64,000 nucleotides of DNA from Plasmopara viticola (taxonomy: Eukaryota > Oomycota > Peronosporomycetes > Peronosporales > Peronosporaceae): NCBI GenBank assembly GCA_001695595.3, contig MBPM02000039.1, positions 372,001 to 436,000 on the forward strand, read 5' to 3'. Below the pieces are notes generated by a model that was not told the origin of the DNA, did no database searches, and worked only from the letters and a program-made list of their open reading frames with translations. The position numbers and the translations under genes were made by a program. Positions 12,397 to 23,300 of the stretch are shown piece by piece (the first letter of the stretch is position 1; every line of letters begins with the position of its first letter).

Positions 12397-12440
12397 ACTA
12401 TTTTAAGTGATGAATTTAGAGGAGATGCGTGAAGATGAAA

Positions 12441-12457
12441 GTAAATTCAGAAATGAA
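12441..12457 (-). promoter_or_regulatory. Oomycete initiator plus flanking element
   Basis: On the minus strand TTCATTTCTGAATTTAC matches the oomycete core promoter pattern (YTCATTYY initiator followed by a WTTT-type flanking region). The predicted start lies about 58 bases before the ATG of the GIP gene. The same element stands at nearly the same distance before the other GIP copies. Confidence 0.65.
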
Positions 12458-12495
12458 TAGATGACAAACACGTTTGCTTGAATGATCGAATGCTA

Positions 12496-12556
12496 ATTCT
12501 ACAGGTGAGAGAGGACACCTGGACGAGGTCCAGGTGTCCTCTCTCACCTGTAGAAT
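12496..12556. repeat. Perfect 28-bp hairpin in a GIP upstream region
   Basis: Arms 12496-12523 and 12529-12556 are exact reverse complements around a 5-base loop. The left arm contains GGTGAGAGAGGACACCTGG, which corresponds to the single-copy sequence found at the same place upstream of the other GIP genes (for example 53191). The hairpin is therefore a local inverted duplication of promoter DNA about 100 bases upstream of the ATG in this copy only. Confidence 0.9.
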
Positions 12557-12897
12557 GTTCCAGTGGACCATGAGCTTCTATTTTAAAAAAGGGCGGCCTC
12601 AAAAACATACATTATTTTGGGTGGTAGCGTGGCTTGTTGCTTCTGCGACACTTACCTAAGTGGATACTGAAGCGGGATCCACGGAATCCACCGATAGCTA
12701 CTTCCTCTAACGCTTTAAAATAATATTTGCTTAAAACTGCTAAGAAATTGCTGGCGGCTGCTCGCATTCGGAATAGGGATGTCACATTGCCATTCCAGCT
12801 GTGTGCAGATTTTTAAGCCCGTAATATTGAATCTGGTTGCCTGAAAATAACAAAATTTGCGCGTAGTCAACTCTTGAGCGGGATTACGGGCATTGGT
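12557..12897. other. GIP upstream region
   Basis: Non-coding. It is similar to the sequence upstream of the other GIP copies (blocks around TAGCGTGGCTTGTTGC and GCTACTTCCTCTAACGC recur at 17.69, 36.73 and 43.07 kb). Confidence 0.6.
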
Positions 12898-13059
12898 ATA
12901 TATACTAGTGATGGGGACGTAAACGGTGTTAACGTAAAAAAAATGTAGTTCCCGTTCCCGTCCAGGGTTCCCGTTCACGTTTTTTTAGACGTTGTTTGAC
13001 GTCTCGGGAAAGACACTGTAACCTATCAAACCAATGGTTTAAAACCATACCATGTTCAA

Positions 13060-13360
13060 TGCTTCGGAAAAGGTTGGGGTGACGCCCTCCTTCCAAGCGA
13101 GGGGCCTGAATGCTCACGCGCTTCGGGCAGGTGCTCTCGGGCATCTGCAGGTCTCTAACGAGTCTCACCCTCGACGCGACGGTCTCCAGCACCAGGACGC
13201 CACCTGGGCTCTTACCAAGTCAGCGCTAAACGGTGCTGGCTCCACTGCCCGCCGAACGAGACCCGACGTATGCGGACACCACTCTATGCCGTGGACTAGC
13301 CAGACTGAGCCTAGCACGTGCATAACTTGGCAACGCGATAACGTAATACAATACAATACA
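13060..13360 (+). mobile_element. LINE copy, internally deleted, nested in the hAT element
   Basis: A 301-bp insert is flanked by the exact 13-bp duplication ATACCATGTTCAA (13047-13059 and 13361-13373). It joins the 5' end of the LINE family (CGGAAAAGGTTGGGGTGACG) to its extreme 3' end (codons for the C-terminal LARLSLARA region, then a short ACAAT repeat tail). The copies at 18949-20102 and 35449-35885 belong to the same family. The insertion is younger than the hAT element. Confidence 0.9.
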
Positions 13361-13512
13361 ATACCATGTTCAAGCTGCACAAACATAAGAACGGACGGGA
13401 GAAGAGTTTTTAAGACAAGTCGGCTGCTGGCACATTAAAGGTGATGTGAGTTGTGCAAAAAGTTTATTTACAACATGTAACTCTTTAGCACGTTTCTACC
13501 GTACGTCTTCAG

Positions 13513-15870
13513 CTACTCCTCTGGTTCCTCGCCAATCGTATTGCTGTAAAGAAAAATGAGATCTCTTAGGTTGGAAGAAGACAACCTATTACGCCGTGCT
13601 GTAATAATGTTTCCTGCCCACGAGAAGCAGCGCTCTGAAGGTACTGATGTAGCTACCATGCCAAAATATTTCCTCGCAATAGGAGCTAAGAGCGGAAAAT
13701 CACTGCCATATTCGCGCCACCACTTGAGACCATCGTCAAGTTGCTGTGTTTTCGACTTCTGCTTCTGGCACGTATTTTCTTGTGCCTTTTGATGGGATCT
13801 ATCGTAGTATCGATTCACCTCTGCTTCTACTTTTGCACGAAGCGACAACCCGTTTTGCACTTGAGGATGAGGCGATCTTCGCTTGCGTCCAAGGAGATCA
13901 TTTATGAAGTTTTCTTCTTCATCGCTATCCTCATCGGAGCACGTGCTGTAGATATCATCGACGGCATTAGCACCAGCAGAGCGCATTGCCTCGCTCACCA
14001 AGAACTCCCTCCCTTCTATTTTTTCTGTTGCGTTCAGTGACTCACCATGCACGAATTGAGGATCAAGCAAGCAGCAATATTTCACATCCAAAGGTAATTG
14101 CTTGAATCTTTTTCGGAGCAAAAACAAGAAAAACCGACGGACGAGATGCATGCGTTCCAGCACCGAGCTATAGTAATATTCTCCAGCGTGAGCAGGCGAT
14201 ATTTTGGCAAATATCCTCTGCTTTAATAGTCGCTTTTCAAGAAGGCGTATACATGGATATATCAACGTAGCAGTGGGGTATGTTCCACCTGATAGTGTCT
14301 TGGTTACCAGCTCAAAAACCACGAGAAGCTTGTCGAGGCATTGGATGCTAAACCACATTTCTCCAGTGGGCCTCACAAACTTGCGTCGCTGAACTCTTCT
14401 TTGCCTTTCGTTGTCAATATAAACTCCATGAATGATTGGATACTAGGACGAAGTTGCAGAAGGCGTTGAATCATGTGATGCGTGCTATTCCAGCGAGTGG
14501 CTACATCTGAAATAACGGTAAGAGGTACGGCCACATTTTGTAGCGACTTCAACTTGTCTTTTCCTTTAGAACTTTTGTTGAAGTAGTGAACAATTTTGCG
14601 AAAGCTAGAAACATGCATTCTTGTTTCACTCATGGCTTGCTTCATAGCGTTTAGAATTGAAGTTGTTGTCCGCACACTAAGACAACCATCAAGAAGACCT
14701 CCATCCAGCGTGTCATCAGCATTAACGTTAAGTGGCTCAGATTCATGCGAAACGTTGTCTATCGAACTTGCAATCGTTTGGGATTCAATCTCTACCAGTT
14801 CTTGCTCCAAGAACGCAATAGCTTCCAGTTCAATTGCAGGGTCCTCACTCCACTGCTCCTCCTCATCTTCAATGTCAGCAATATTTTCAACCTCCTCCCT
14901 ACCTTCCTCGTTCCCGTCATTATCCTCTTCCACATTTGTCACTTCGACACTTGTTTTTGAGAGAGCTCCTGATACAATCAAATGTAGCGTATGCGCCACG
15001 CATTCGAAGTGCTGCACACCTAGCGCATCACACGCACTGACAATGTTCGACCCGTTATCACGTACCATTTTGGTAACGCGAGAAACATCTAGACCCCACT
15101 TGCGCATGAGCCCGCCCAGTTTGCATTTAATCCTGGGTGCCAGTGTGCTTCCCACGAAAACTCATAACATCCAAAGTGTACGTCATCATCTCAAAATTGG
15201 AATTCACAAAATGAATAGTTAGCGAAATATAGCTATCTGTTGCTCGAGATGTCCACATGTCAGATGTGAGAGAATAGAAGTCTGCATCTTCAGCAATCTG
15301 CGTCTTTACCAGCGATCGCTTGAACTGACAGTGATTTTGCATTTTTTCAGTTATAGTGCGGCGAGAGGGTAGCTCGTACAGACCTCTCATCGTCTGAATC
15401 AACGTCAAGAAAACACGAAGCTCCTTGTCGTCGGCAACACTTAGTGGGCGCAGTCGTTTGGCAATCCAATCAATGAAAGCTCTGGTGGCCATCTCTTCGT
15501 CAGCTGGATCGATCTTTCTTGTTCTCTTTCTCGGAGAAAACATCATTGCATCAGATTTTCGCGTTGCATGAAGTGCGATCGCCACTCGCCTGGATGCCTG
15601 TTCACGCCCAGCTCTGCTGAGATCTTGTGGATGTTTCTCATTCATGTGCTTTCGAATGCTGGCGCTACTTCCTGATTTAAAGCTGAAAGAACTTTTGCAC
15701 TTTAGACAATAAGCCAAGTTTGTATCAGACGATTCCCACGCCTTCTTTCCCGGTGGTAGCTGTGCGTTTGGAGCTATAAGTCGGATGAACGACCAGTAAT
15801 CGTCCTTCTTAATACGGCGCATCTTAAACAGGGGCGGCGGCGTAGGATCATTCGATGGTGGAAGCTCCAT
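13513..15870 (-). pseudogene. hAT transposase, two frameshifts
   Basis: Three minus-strand blocks encode one transposase of about 780 residues. Block 1 (15870-15127) has a BED-type zinc finger, CLKCKSSF then IRKHMNEKH. Block 2 (15155-14373) carries the RNase H-fold core: MVRDNGSNIVSACD, FECVAHTLHLIV and DVATRWNSTHHMI. Block 3 (14376-13513) holds the hAT dimerisation region, ending FGMVATSVPSERCFSWAGN and RNRLSSSNLRDLIFLY. Blocks 1 and 3 share one frame and block 2 is shifted, so indels near 15.14 and 14.37 kb break the gene. An acidic low-complexity stretch lies in block 2. The element is probably no longer autonomous. Confidence 0.88.
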
Positions 15871-16040
15871 CTGGGGACGATGCGTTGTAGGCTCTTTCTT
15901 CTATCCTGCCGTTCAAAACTGCTCGTGTGGTGTACTATACATTAATGTTGCCGGGACGTCTCAAAACGTTTGCAATACGTCAACGGATACCGGCTTAACG
16001 TTTTTAACGTTGAGCTGACGTCCCCATCTCTAATATATAC

Positions 16041-17881
16041 CGCAATACAAAAGTTCTTGTGGTAACATATTATGATTTTGATTTCATGAATGTGGTAATG
16101 GACGCAACGCTCAGCCGCTCTTTCTCAATAAAATGGAAGGATAAGAATAAACGGGTGTTGCTCTCGGAAAGAGTCTTCTGTGAAGCCCTTTTGCAATTCT
16201 ATGAAAAATAACGACAGACACGGTGTCAGATCAATGTCCACGATTGTATCGGTACGCGGCATGCAAGTGAGCGTTTGCCGTGTCACAGAAAACATGTGAT
16301 GAAAGGATTACCGTATTCTCATGGATACCGGGCAACATCGGGGATGCATCCTCTTTTATTGGAATAGGTGAAATCTTCCTACTGCACTGCATTTATTTAT
16401 AATTCGAACGAGAACCTCATAGCTCAAGAGCTAAAAATAAATATTCGCATGCAACACATCCGGGCGAAGGCGCTATTAATTATTAGAAGCAAAATTACTC
16501 AAAAAGTTATATCAAATGCCAAGATAAGCTTGATTTGATTATGTGTATAAACGGCATTATAATGTACTTAACGTTACCTGTAAGAATCAGTTTAGTGAAG
16601 AAATTATCAAACCAGCGTACAAAGCTGTATAAAAAAAGGGGCCAAAAAAGATAAGCAGGTGTATTAGGAATGGGTATAACACTTTTTAAGGTTTCTTCAA
16701 ACAATACTTAAATATTTTGTAAAAAAATGACACTTGTACCGCGACAGACCCGTTGTTAAGGTCAATTCTTTCGATCTGATATAACCGAAATTTTGCTTAT
16801 TACGAACGCGTCACGTACCAAATAACTTTAGCGACGAAAGTGGCTTGTAGCTATTCATTTTAGCGAGAATTACCTTAGGTAGTGTCTACGATATGCATCG
16901 TGTTTAATTTACAGATGTATTTGCAGTACATGCAGTAGAGTGGCTGGCCCACCAATATTAGTAAGTTAAAAGCTTATCCCCGGTATAGTCCCGGTGTAAC
17001 CAAGATGTATTCTTTTTGCAAAAACAAGTGGTAATTTGCACAACGCTGACGTCCGGCTCGAAACTAATGATAATTAGGATCTCGAGGTCGAATATAATTT
17101 TTAATGCCGCAATAAGCTTGGTTCCATCATCATGTAATTGTACGGCCTTACAATGCTCTACAGTACTATGAAAACAATTTTGTGCAGGAAATTCAGGATT
17201 TAAGTATTGCTAGCTCGTCCTGATGGTTTTTGTAAATAATGGACATCCTCCGCCCTGTGAGGTGTGAAAAATACGTAGCGTGTCCAAACAAAGGTCATCA
17301 TTTGATAGATCCAGGCCGTAATGTGAAAAAGGGCTTTTTTCTGGAAGCTATATAGAAAGAAGGTAACTCTGCACGCGTATGCATGTCATGGATACCAAAG
17401 TGAACCGTAATCCCGGTTATGACACCCGTCGAGGGTTGTAGAGATAGGAATCGGTTAAAGTATTTACTACACAAATCTCTAACTCGACGAGCTCGACTGC
17501 ATGCAACAAAGGTTGCAGTTTGCCAAAGTATGTGCTTCAATCTTCGAATTCTAGCTAACGTATTCGCTTTAACAGCAGCTAATATTATTTTTGAAAGCGT
17601 TCTAGAAAGTAGCTAGTGTTGAATCATGAGACCAAAGATCTTGACGTGGCATTGTTGACAAGTACTTAGGTAGGAGCCGCCGACGCAACAAGCCACGCTA
17701 CCAACGCCACAGTAAAGTAAGGTTAGTTTTTGTGACCGCCCTTTTTATAAGAAAAGAAGCTCGTCGTGATTACGACTCGTGAACCCACGCTAAAGTTCGA
17801 GAATCTGAAGGAAGCTGGCAGGCGTTTCGTCTCAAACGAATTTTATCATCCGGCTATTCAAGCTAACGTGTCTATAATTTG
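16041..17881. other. GIP upstream region, duplicated elsewhere
   Basis: No gene. The stretch from about 16.6 to 17.2 kb is repeated at 37.08-37.6 kb (for example ACGAACGCGTCACGTACCAA at 16803 and near 37251). The stretch 17.14-17.9 kb is repeated at 53.65-54.4 kb. Around 16.88-16.96 kb it contains a piece resembling the inner end of an R-element terminal repeat, so part of the GIP upstream region may derive from mobile DNA. Confidence 0.6.
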
Positions 17882-17898
17882 TTCATTCCTAAATTTAC
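17882..17898 (+). promoter_or_regulatory. Oomycete initiator plus flanking element
   Basis: TTCATTCCTAAATTTAC fits the initiator and flanking consensus. The predicted transcription start at about 17885 gives a 60-base leader before the ATG at 17945. Confidence 0.7.
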
Positions 17899-17944
17899 TT
17901 CCCTCCGCGCATCACCACGAAAAACGACGCAGCTCATCTTCACC

Positions 17945-18700
17945 ATGAAGACAATCGCAACTGCTATCCTCGGGTCGCTGGCAATTGGGTCGGTCTCTGC
18001 TATTCTTGGTGGAAAGGTTGTACCCCCACACGAGAGCAACTACACGTCGTTTTTGAGCCTCTCCAAAAGTGGCGATCCGATTTGTGGTGCGGCTCTGATC
18101 AACCCGCGGCACGTCCTCACATCTGCGTCGTGCACTCTTCAGAAGCCTACTTACGTGGTTGTGGGTGCGCAGTCGTTGTCAAATACGAGCAGTGCCGACG
18201 TGTTAAAGATCAAAAAGACGCAAATTCATCCAAAATACGACGCTCAATATCTCGCCTACGACCTTGCTGTTTTGACTTTGGAGAAAAAAAGTAGCTTTAC
18301 TCCAGCAAATCTGCCAGCTACGGAAGATTCCTCTCAAACAATAAAAGCGAAAGATTTGGCGTTTGCATTAGGATGGGGAAGTACCAATTGGGAGCTTTAT
18401 TATGAGTTATCGGAGAAGCTGTATAGTGTCGAGCTTCCAGTAATCGAAAATGGGGCCTGCCGCAACTTGACGGGTTTATCCTTTATTAATCGTCAGTATT
18501 TGTGCGCCGGTGGTCTGAAAGACAAGGGTCTCAATCGTGTGGATTTGGGTGGTCCCCTGATTGCAAAGAACAAGCCGAGTAAAGGTAAAGACATGGTGGT
18601 CGGGGTGGCTTCTTATGCTCAATCTGGCCATGATGGTGAGATATCGATTTTCGCCCGCGTGTCGGCTGAGCTTGATTGGATTCGATCGCAACTACAATAA
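17945..18700 (+). CDS. Secreted glucanase-inhibitor-like serine protease homolog (pseudoprotease)
   Basis: Single exon, 251 residues. The first Met that begins the signal peptide (MKTIATAILGSLAIGSVSA) is chosen; an in-frame upstream extension of 22 codons lies in the predicted leader and would spoil the signal. The S1A fold is complete: ILGG after the signal, CGAALINP, LTSASC, YDLAVLTL (Asp106), ALGWGST, CAGG and GGPL. The catalytic His is replaced by Ser62 and the catalytic Ser by Leu201 (RVDLGGP). Inactive as a protease and inferred to be a GIP-type inhibitor of host apoplastic glucanases. Protein diverged from the 12-kb and 53/55-kb copies at many positions but with no frame damage, which suggests it is still under selection. 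Confidence 0.88.
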   Translation: MKTIATAILGSLAIGSVSAILGGKVVPPHESNYTSFLSLSKSGDPICGAALINPRHVLTSASCTLQKPTYVVVGAQSLSNTSSADVLKIKKTQIHPKYDAQYLAYDLAVLTLEKKSSFTPANLPATEDSSQTIKAKDLAFALGWGSTNWELYYELSEKLYSVELPVIENGACRNLTGLSFINRQYLCAGGLKDKGLNRVDLGGPLIAKNKPSKGKDMVVGVASYAQSGHDGEISIFARVSAELDWIRSQLQ

Positions 18701-18948
18701 GATACTACCATCCTTGCCATGTTGTGGTATGGTATGTACTTTTCGGTCATGTTACAACAATTAATGTTGTGAATTATGCTAGGCTAACTATCGTTTAATC
18801 TAACATAATGAAATCTTTCCGGAGCTCTTTTTTAATTTGAATCGTTCCCTTCACTACCCCTGTGGGTTTTGGCTACTTTACATTGTGTTGTCGTCGTCAC
18901 ATGGCTGGGGTATTGGATGTCGTTTTATCTTCGTAAGAGAAGCACTTT

Positions 18949-20102
18949 TCGGAAAAGGTTGGGGTGACGCCCTCCTTCCAAGCGCGGGGGCTAAATGCTC
19001 GCGCGCTTCGGGCAGGTGCTCTCGGGCACCTGCAGGTCTCTAACGAGTCTCACCCTCGACGCGACGGTCTCCAGCACCAGGCCAAACCCCCTTCCACGCT
19101 TTTAACCGCGCCAACCGCATCCGGATTGGCTCCTTTAATGTGAATTCTCTAGGTTCGAAGCGCAAGAAGCCCGAAACACTCCCCGAAGATCTCCGGCGCT
19201 ACCGCGTCGATATCCTTGGCCTCCGAGAAACCAAGATCTACGATAGAGGTGAGCACCGCATTGATGACTTCCTTCTAACCCTGAAAAAAAAAAAAAAACG
19301 AAGCCAAGACCGAAGTCACCGAAATCCGCCGCCACTGCAACCCGTCGGGCGCCACTCGACACGCCCGATCTCGAGAAGAAACCTGGCGCCACTTAGAAGC
19401 TCGGAACACTCCTCGGCGATATTAAAGATCTATCCCGACGCAAGTCCCTGGCCACCCTCGCGCTCCACCGCCTCTGGTCCGTCTGGCTCCGCCCCACGCT
19501 CATCTCACCCAAGACCCGCATTCGATTGTACAACACCTATGTTCTCCCGATTCTGCTGTACAACTGCGCCACCTGGGCTCTTACCAAGTCAGAGCTCCAC
19601 GGCCTCGAGAGTTTCCATCGCCGCCAGCTTCGCTACGCTCTTGGCTATCGCTACCCCCGACACATTTCGAATGCAAGACTCTACGACCTTTGTGATGAGC
19701 GGCCGCTGAGACTACGACTGACACAAGCTCACTGGCGCCTGTTTGGCCATGTACTTCGCCGCAATCCCGACATTCCAGCTAAACTCCAGATGCGTGCCTA
19801 CTTCTTCTCCACCGCAGCAAAATGGCGCGGACGTCCCCGCACCACGCTCCCCTCAACACTCGACCACAACCTTGTTTCCCGTGGCTCCGGCTTTCGACTC
19901 CGGATAGCACAAGACCTCGAAGTGGTACGTACCCTTGCACAAGACCGAAAGAAATGGAAGACCCTCACGACCTCGGTGCTGGATGCACTGCCCGCCGAAC
20001 GAGACTCGACGTATGCGGACACCACTCTATGCCGTGGACTAGCCAGACTGAGCCTAGCACGTGCATAACTTGGCAACGCGATAACGTAATACATTACATT
20101 AC
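18949..20102 (+). mobile_element. Non-LTR retrotransposon (LINE), internally deleted
   Basis: An 1154-bp insert is flanked by the exact 14-bp duplication AAGAGAAGCACTTT (18935-18948 and 20103-20116). After a 5' leader comes the start of an endonuclease domain (IRIGSFNVNSL near 19.12 kb, then YRVDILGLRETKI). An A-rich run follows at 19284, then the C-terminal part of the reverse transcriptase polyprotein (LYNTYVLPILLYNCATWALT; FHRRQLRYALGYRYP; WRLFGHVLRRNP) to a stop at 20066. The tail is a short ATTAC repeat instead of poly-A. The catalytic part of the reverse transcriptase is missing. The element has landed in the 3' flank of a GIP gene. Confidence 0.92.
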
Positions 20103-20370
20103 AAGAGAAGCACTTTACACAGCACATTGCATAAAGCTGGCGTGTAGAAAAACGGCATTTTATCGGCCATTGGTGCACAGGATTGCATTGTGTTGACTGA
20201 CCTATAAAGAACCTAATCATTGAGTGGATTAATCTCAAAAATGCAGGTTATTGTACACGTGTATTGTATATATACACAAAATTAAACTCTTTGATAAAGA
20301 CTTTATTTATTCCACGACATACCTCAATATGCAAATTTGTATCAAGAGCGAAAGTGATAGTTGTCATTTA
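20103..20370. other. Conserved GIP 3' flank
   Basis: Non-coding. The sequence around 20113-20180 (CACATTGCATAAAGCTGGCG, then CGGCATTTTATCGGCCATTG) is repeated in the 3' flank of the GIP pseudogene at 42.0 kb (reverse complement) and of the palindrome GIP genes near 51.25 and 56.3 kb. It marks one edge of the duplicated unit. Confidence 0.6.
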
Positions 20371-23300
20371 TCAAAGGTCTTTCAGCATCTTTCGCAAAAT
20401 CTCGGCTACAACTCAGTCAAAACCTAAGTAGCGTCAGATTTTTCGGGGTGACTCTGACATCTCTGGCAGTGCGTTTAACAATAACAAATCTACCATTGCA
20501 TTACGACCAGATGATTTGTCAATAACTCCTGTAAATTGGTGAATTTTCAGCCACAGGGTCGTTAGTAGTACCCACAGATCGATGCCGCATTCCCATCATT
20601 TTCTAGCGACGCTACGCTGTTTGCTCTTGGCACCCCTCTAGGGACCTCTGCTACTCGATGTGTTTTGTGGATACTTCTTACCCTCTTGCAAAATTAATTG
20701 CCTGCAGTTGGTGGCATTAAATTACATCCATGATACTTACTTTAAGAATCTATATTTGGCGTCTTTGGAGGCCGCGCTTCCAACAAAACTTTGTACTCAC
20801 TAAAAGTTATTTTAATGGCGTTGTCACGTCTGCATTTCTTGAGTATCAGAACTTCGATGATTTCCATGTTTATGTCGGATGTGTCCTTGACTGGAGCTCC
20901 TTGTAAAGAGGCCGTAAGAACGACAGCCCTGTTGCGTGCTGGTAGCCATATTTTTCCAGGTATCGTGCTCCTAAGCTCTAACTTGCTCAGGCCCAAGACG
21001 TACTGATTGATGTCAAGAACAAGCAAACCCTCCAAGCTGTCGAATTCCTAAAAAAAATATAGCCTGCTCTAATTTGACCTAGGAAGGAAGTCCAATAAAA
21101 GCTAACTTATTACTGTTGCTTTCTCTTTAAGCATCAGTCCGCCTGTTTCGATTGTTTACAATCGCTTGCCAATGAGCATAGTTATGTGACGCGCTAGTGT
21201 CTCTCAAAAGTAAAGCGGGTTGTATTACTCTCAAACGCTTGCGTGACCATCTGGTAGTGCATAGATACGCGGATGGCTGACGACAATTACAGTTGATACA
21301 GAAAAAACGGAGAATGCGACTTCCATAATCGACCTCCTGAGTCCGATGAAGGTGTTGCGGCAAATTGACTGATTAATTGTAACATATCACCGTCCATGCT
21401 TGTTTTCTTGTGAACACTTTCCCAAAGAGATCAAGTCCGTCAAATTAAGTCTTATTTTACCACATCATGGCCTATTTATAACCTCCTCGAGCTCTCAGCG
21501 GAAGCGATAGTGCTGGGCTCAGTTTTGAATGTGTAAATCAGCATACACCACTTAGTTCTTTTCAAGTAGAACGCTTTGCTGCCACTGATGACTAGCGTTT
21601 GCCTTTGTCTCACAAGGCAGCAACCCTTCAAGTTCAAAACAGAACAAGGGATTACTTTGCCGGCCTCCATTGGGACAGGCGCGGATCATGTGCCATAGCC
21701 AGAGCAGCGAATCTTTCTTTGCTCGACAACGCTCAAGTCCATTAGACTAGACATTGGTCAGCTACGACCGCTCTTTTATTGAGATTAAAAAGCTTCCGTC
21801 TAAAGATTTTTTTTGAAGTGATCCTGTTAGTCTGGGGCTATACTACCTTTGAAGAGCGACCGTTGTTTCTTGCAGCTTTAAAGGTTAAGCATAATGTGGT
21901 TCAACACTAAGACCATCCGTGAATACAGTCACCTTGCCTTCTTTGAAGAGTGGTGCCCCCAAAGTATAAGTCGTAAAATCCCTAATTCCATAAGTATGAT
22001 TATGAAATCATGCCTACCTCGTTTACAGGCCAAGTAAGCATGGAAGTTGGCGAAACTGAGAGTTCACGAAGGCAAAAAATGCTCTAAATTGTTCACTCAT
22101 TTATTCATAGGATACAAAAGATTTAGGTAAAGTGGTTTATGGGACACCTTCGGAAGAAGAAGTACAAACGTCAAGCGCTTCCTAATTCACGTGATCTAGG
22201 CCATCTTAGGGGCCATACAAGCTGCCTTTGGCTTGGCCTTTGAGATCAAGGTATTGGCTTAGACTTTCTATACATGCCTCTTCAGACCTCGACTGCTACA
22301 TCTCGTTGGGAACGTATACAGAGCTATTGGCAATGTGCGCTTACACTATGGACTACTAAAATTATGTTTAAGCTTGTAAACGCCAACCTGGTCTTTACTA
22401 ACCTATCTTGGCCAATTTGGAATAATGTCTTTCTAAGCTTTCCTTCGGAACGGAAAAGCCTGGCATTACTCCATCAAAAAGCTTGCCAGTATTTATTCCA
22501 CCACGTGATTTTTCGAATTTCAACCTTTTGTCAGTTTTTTTGGCTGAATTTCTGACACCGTAACACTTCGAAAAGCTTTATCCGGGACCTCTTTTTTATC
22601 AGCTCGCAATCTTACTCGAGTGGCTTAAAGTCTGGTGCCGAGACTAAAAGTACCTGCTCACTATGGCACGTTTATTATCTGGCCCACTTCCCCGGCAACC
22701 ATGATTTCCGTTTTCCATATATGGAAATTTGACGAGAACGACATTGTTCATGCGGACAACGACTTCATTCACCACCTTCTTAACTCAAATATACCCCTCC
22801 CCAGCTTCCAATACAGTCCCTGGGGTATTAGAACTACGAGATACCCATTAATTGCCGGGCTTGTGCCCATACAAAGTCAAAAGCCTTAAGTTACAATGTC
22901 ATGGACTCCACAGTATGCACTTTCCTATCTCAAGACCTGTGGTGTCTGAGCTATCTAGCATAGTGCTAATTGGTAGAGCTCGAGCACCGTTGTGTGTTTA
23001 GGCAACTTAATATCAAAAGCGGTTGCAAATGCAACTGCCCTCTCAAGACCAAAGGAGGCAAAAAGTATTTTGAGCAGTGGAAAAAAACGTCAATCTTCTA
23101 AGGTAAATATGAGTTTGACTAGAAAGAGCTACCAGGTATTACTGCATCACATACACAGAAGCGTGCAGTAAAAAAGAAGTCGTGGACGACTGCTCACTAT
23201 CCTCGGTTTTAAGCGCACTAATTTGTGCAATGAACACCAATTTTATGACTGATTTTATGAAATTCTTGAGGATCACAGATTCACTATGTGTTATGCCGCT

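Larger units (their letters stand above)
12906..16032 (-). mobile_element. hAT-superfamily DNA transposon, complete ends
   Basis: A 3127-bp element with short terminal inverted repeats: TAGTGATGGGGACGT at 12906 and its reverse complement ACGTCCCCATCTCTA ending at 16032. It is flanked by the exact 8-bp target duplication ATATATAC (12898-12905 and 16033-16040), the diagnostic length for hAT. Internal repeats such as GTTCCCGTTCCCGT lie near the left end, as is common for subterminal transposase sites. It carries a frameshifted transposase gene and a nested LINE insertion. It sits between two GIP genes. Confidence 0.93.

Noticed and set aside
12496..12556. Hairpin as a transcription terminator
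   Set aside because: Context is a eukaryotic promoter region upstream of an ATG; there is no T-run and no bacterial setting.
17879..17944. Upstream in-frame start for the GIP at 17945
   Set aside because: The extension overlaps the predicted transcription start, lacks a counterpart in other copies and would bury the signal peptide.
19284..19297. A-run as poly-A tail of a processed pseudogene
   Set aside because: It lies inside a LINE whose coding sequence continues downstream to its own 3' tail and target duplication.
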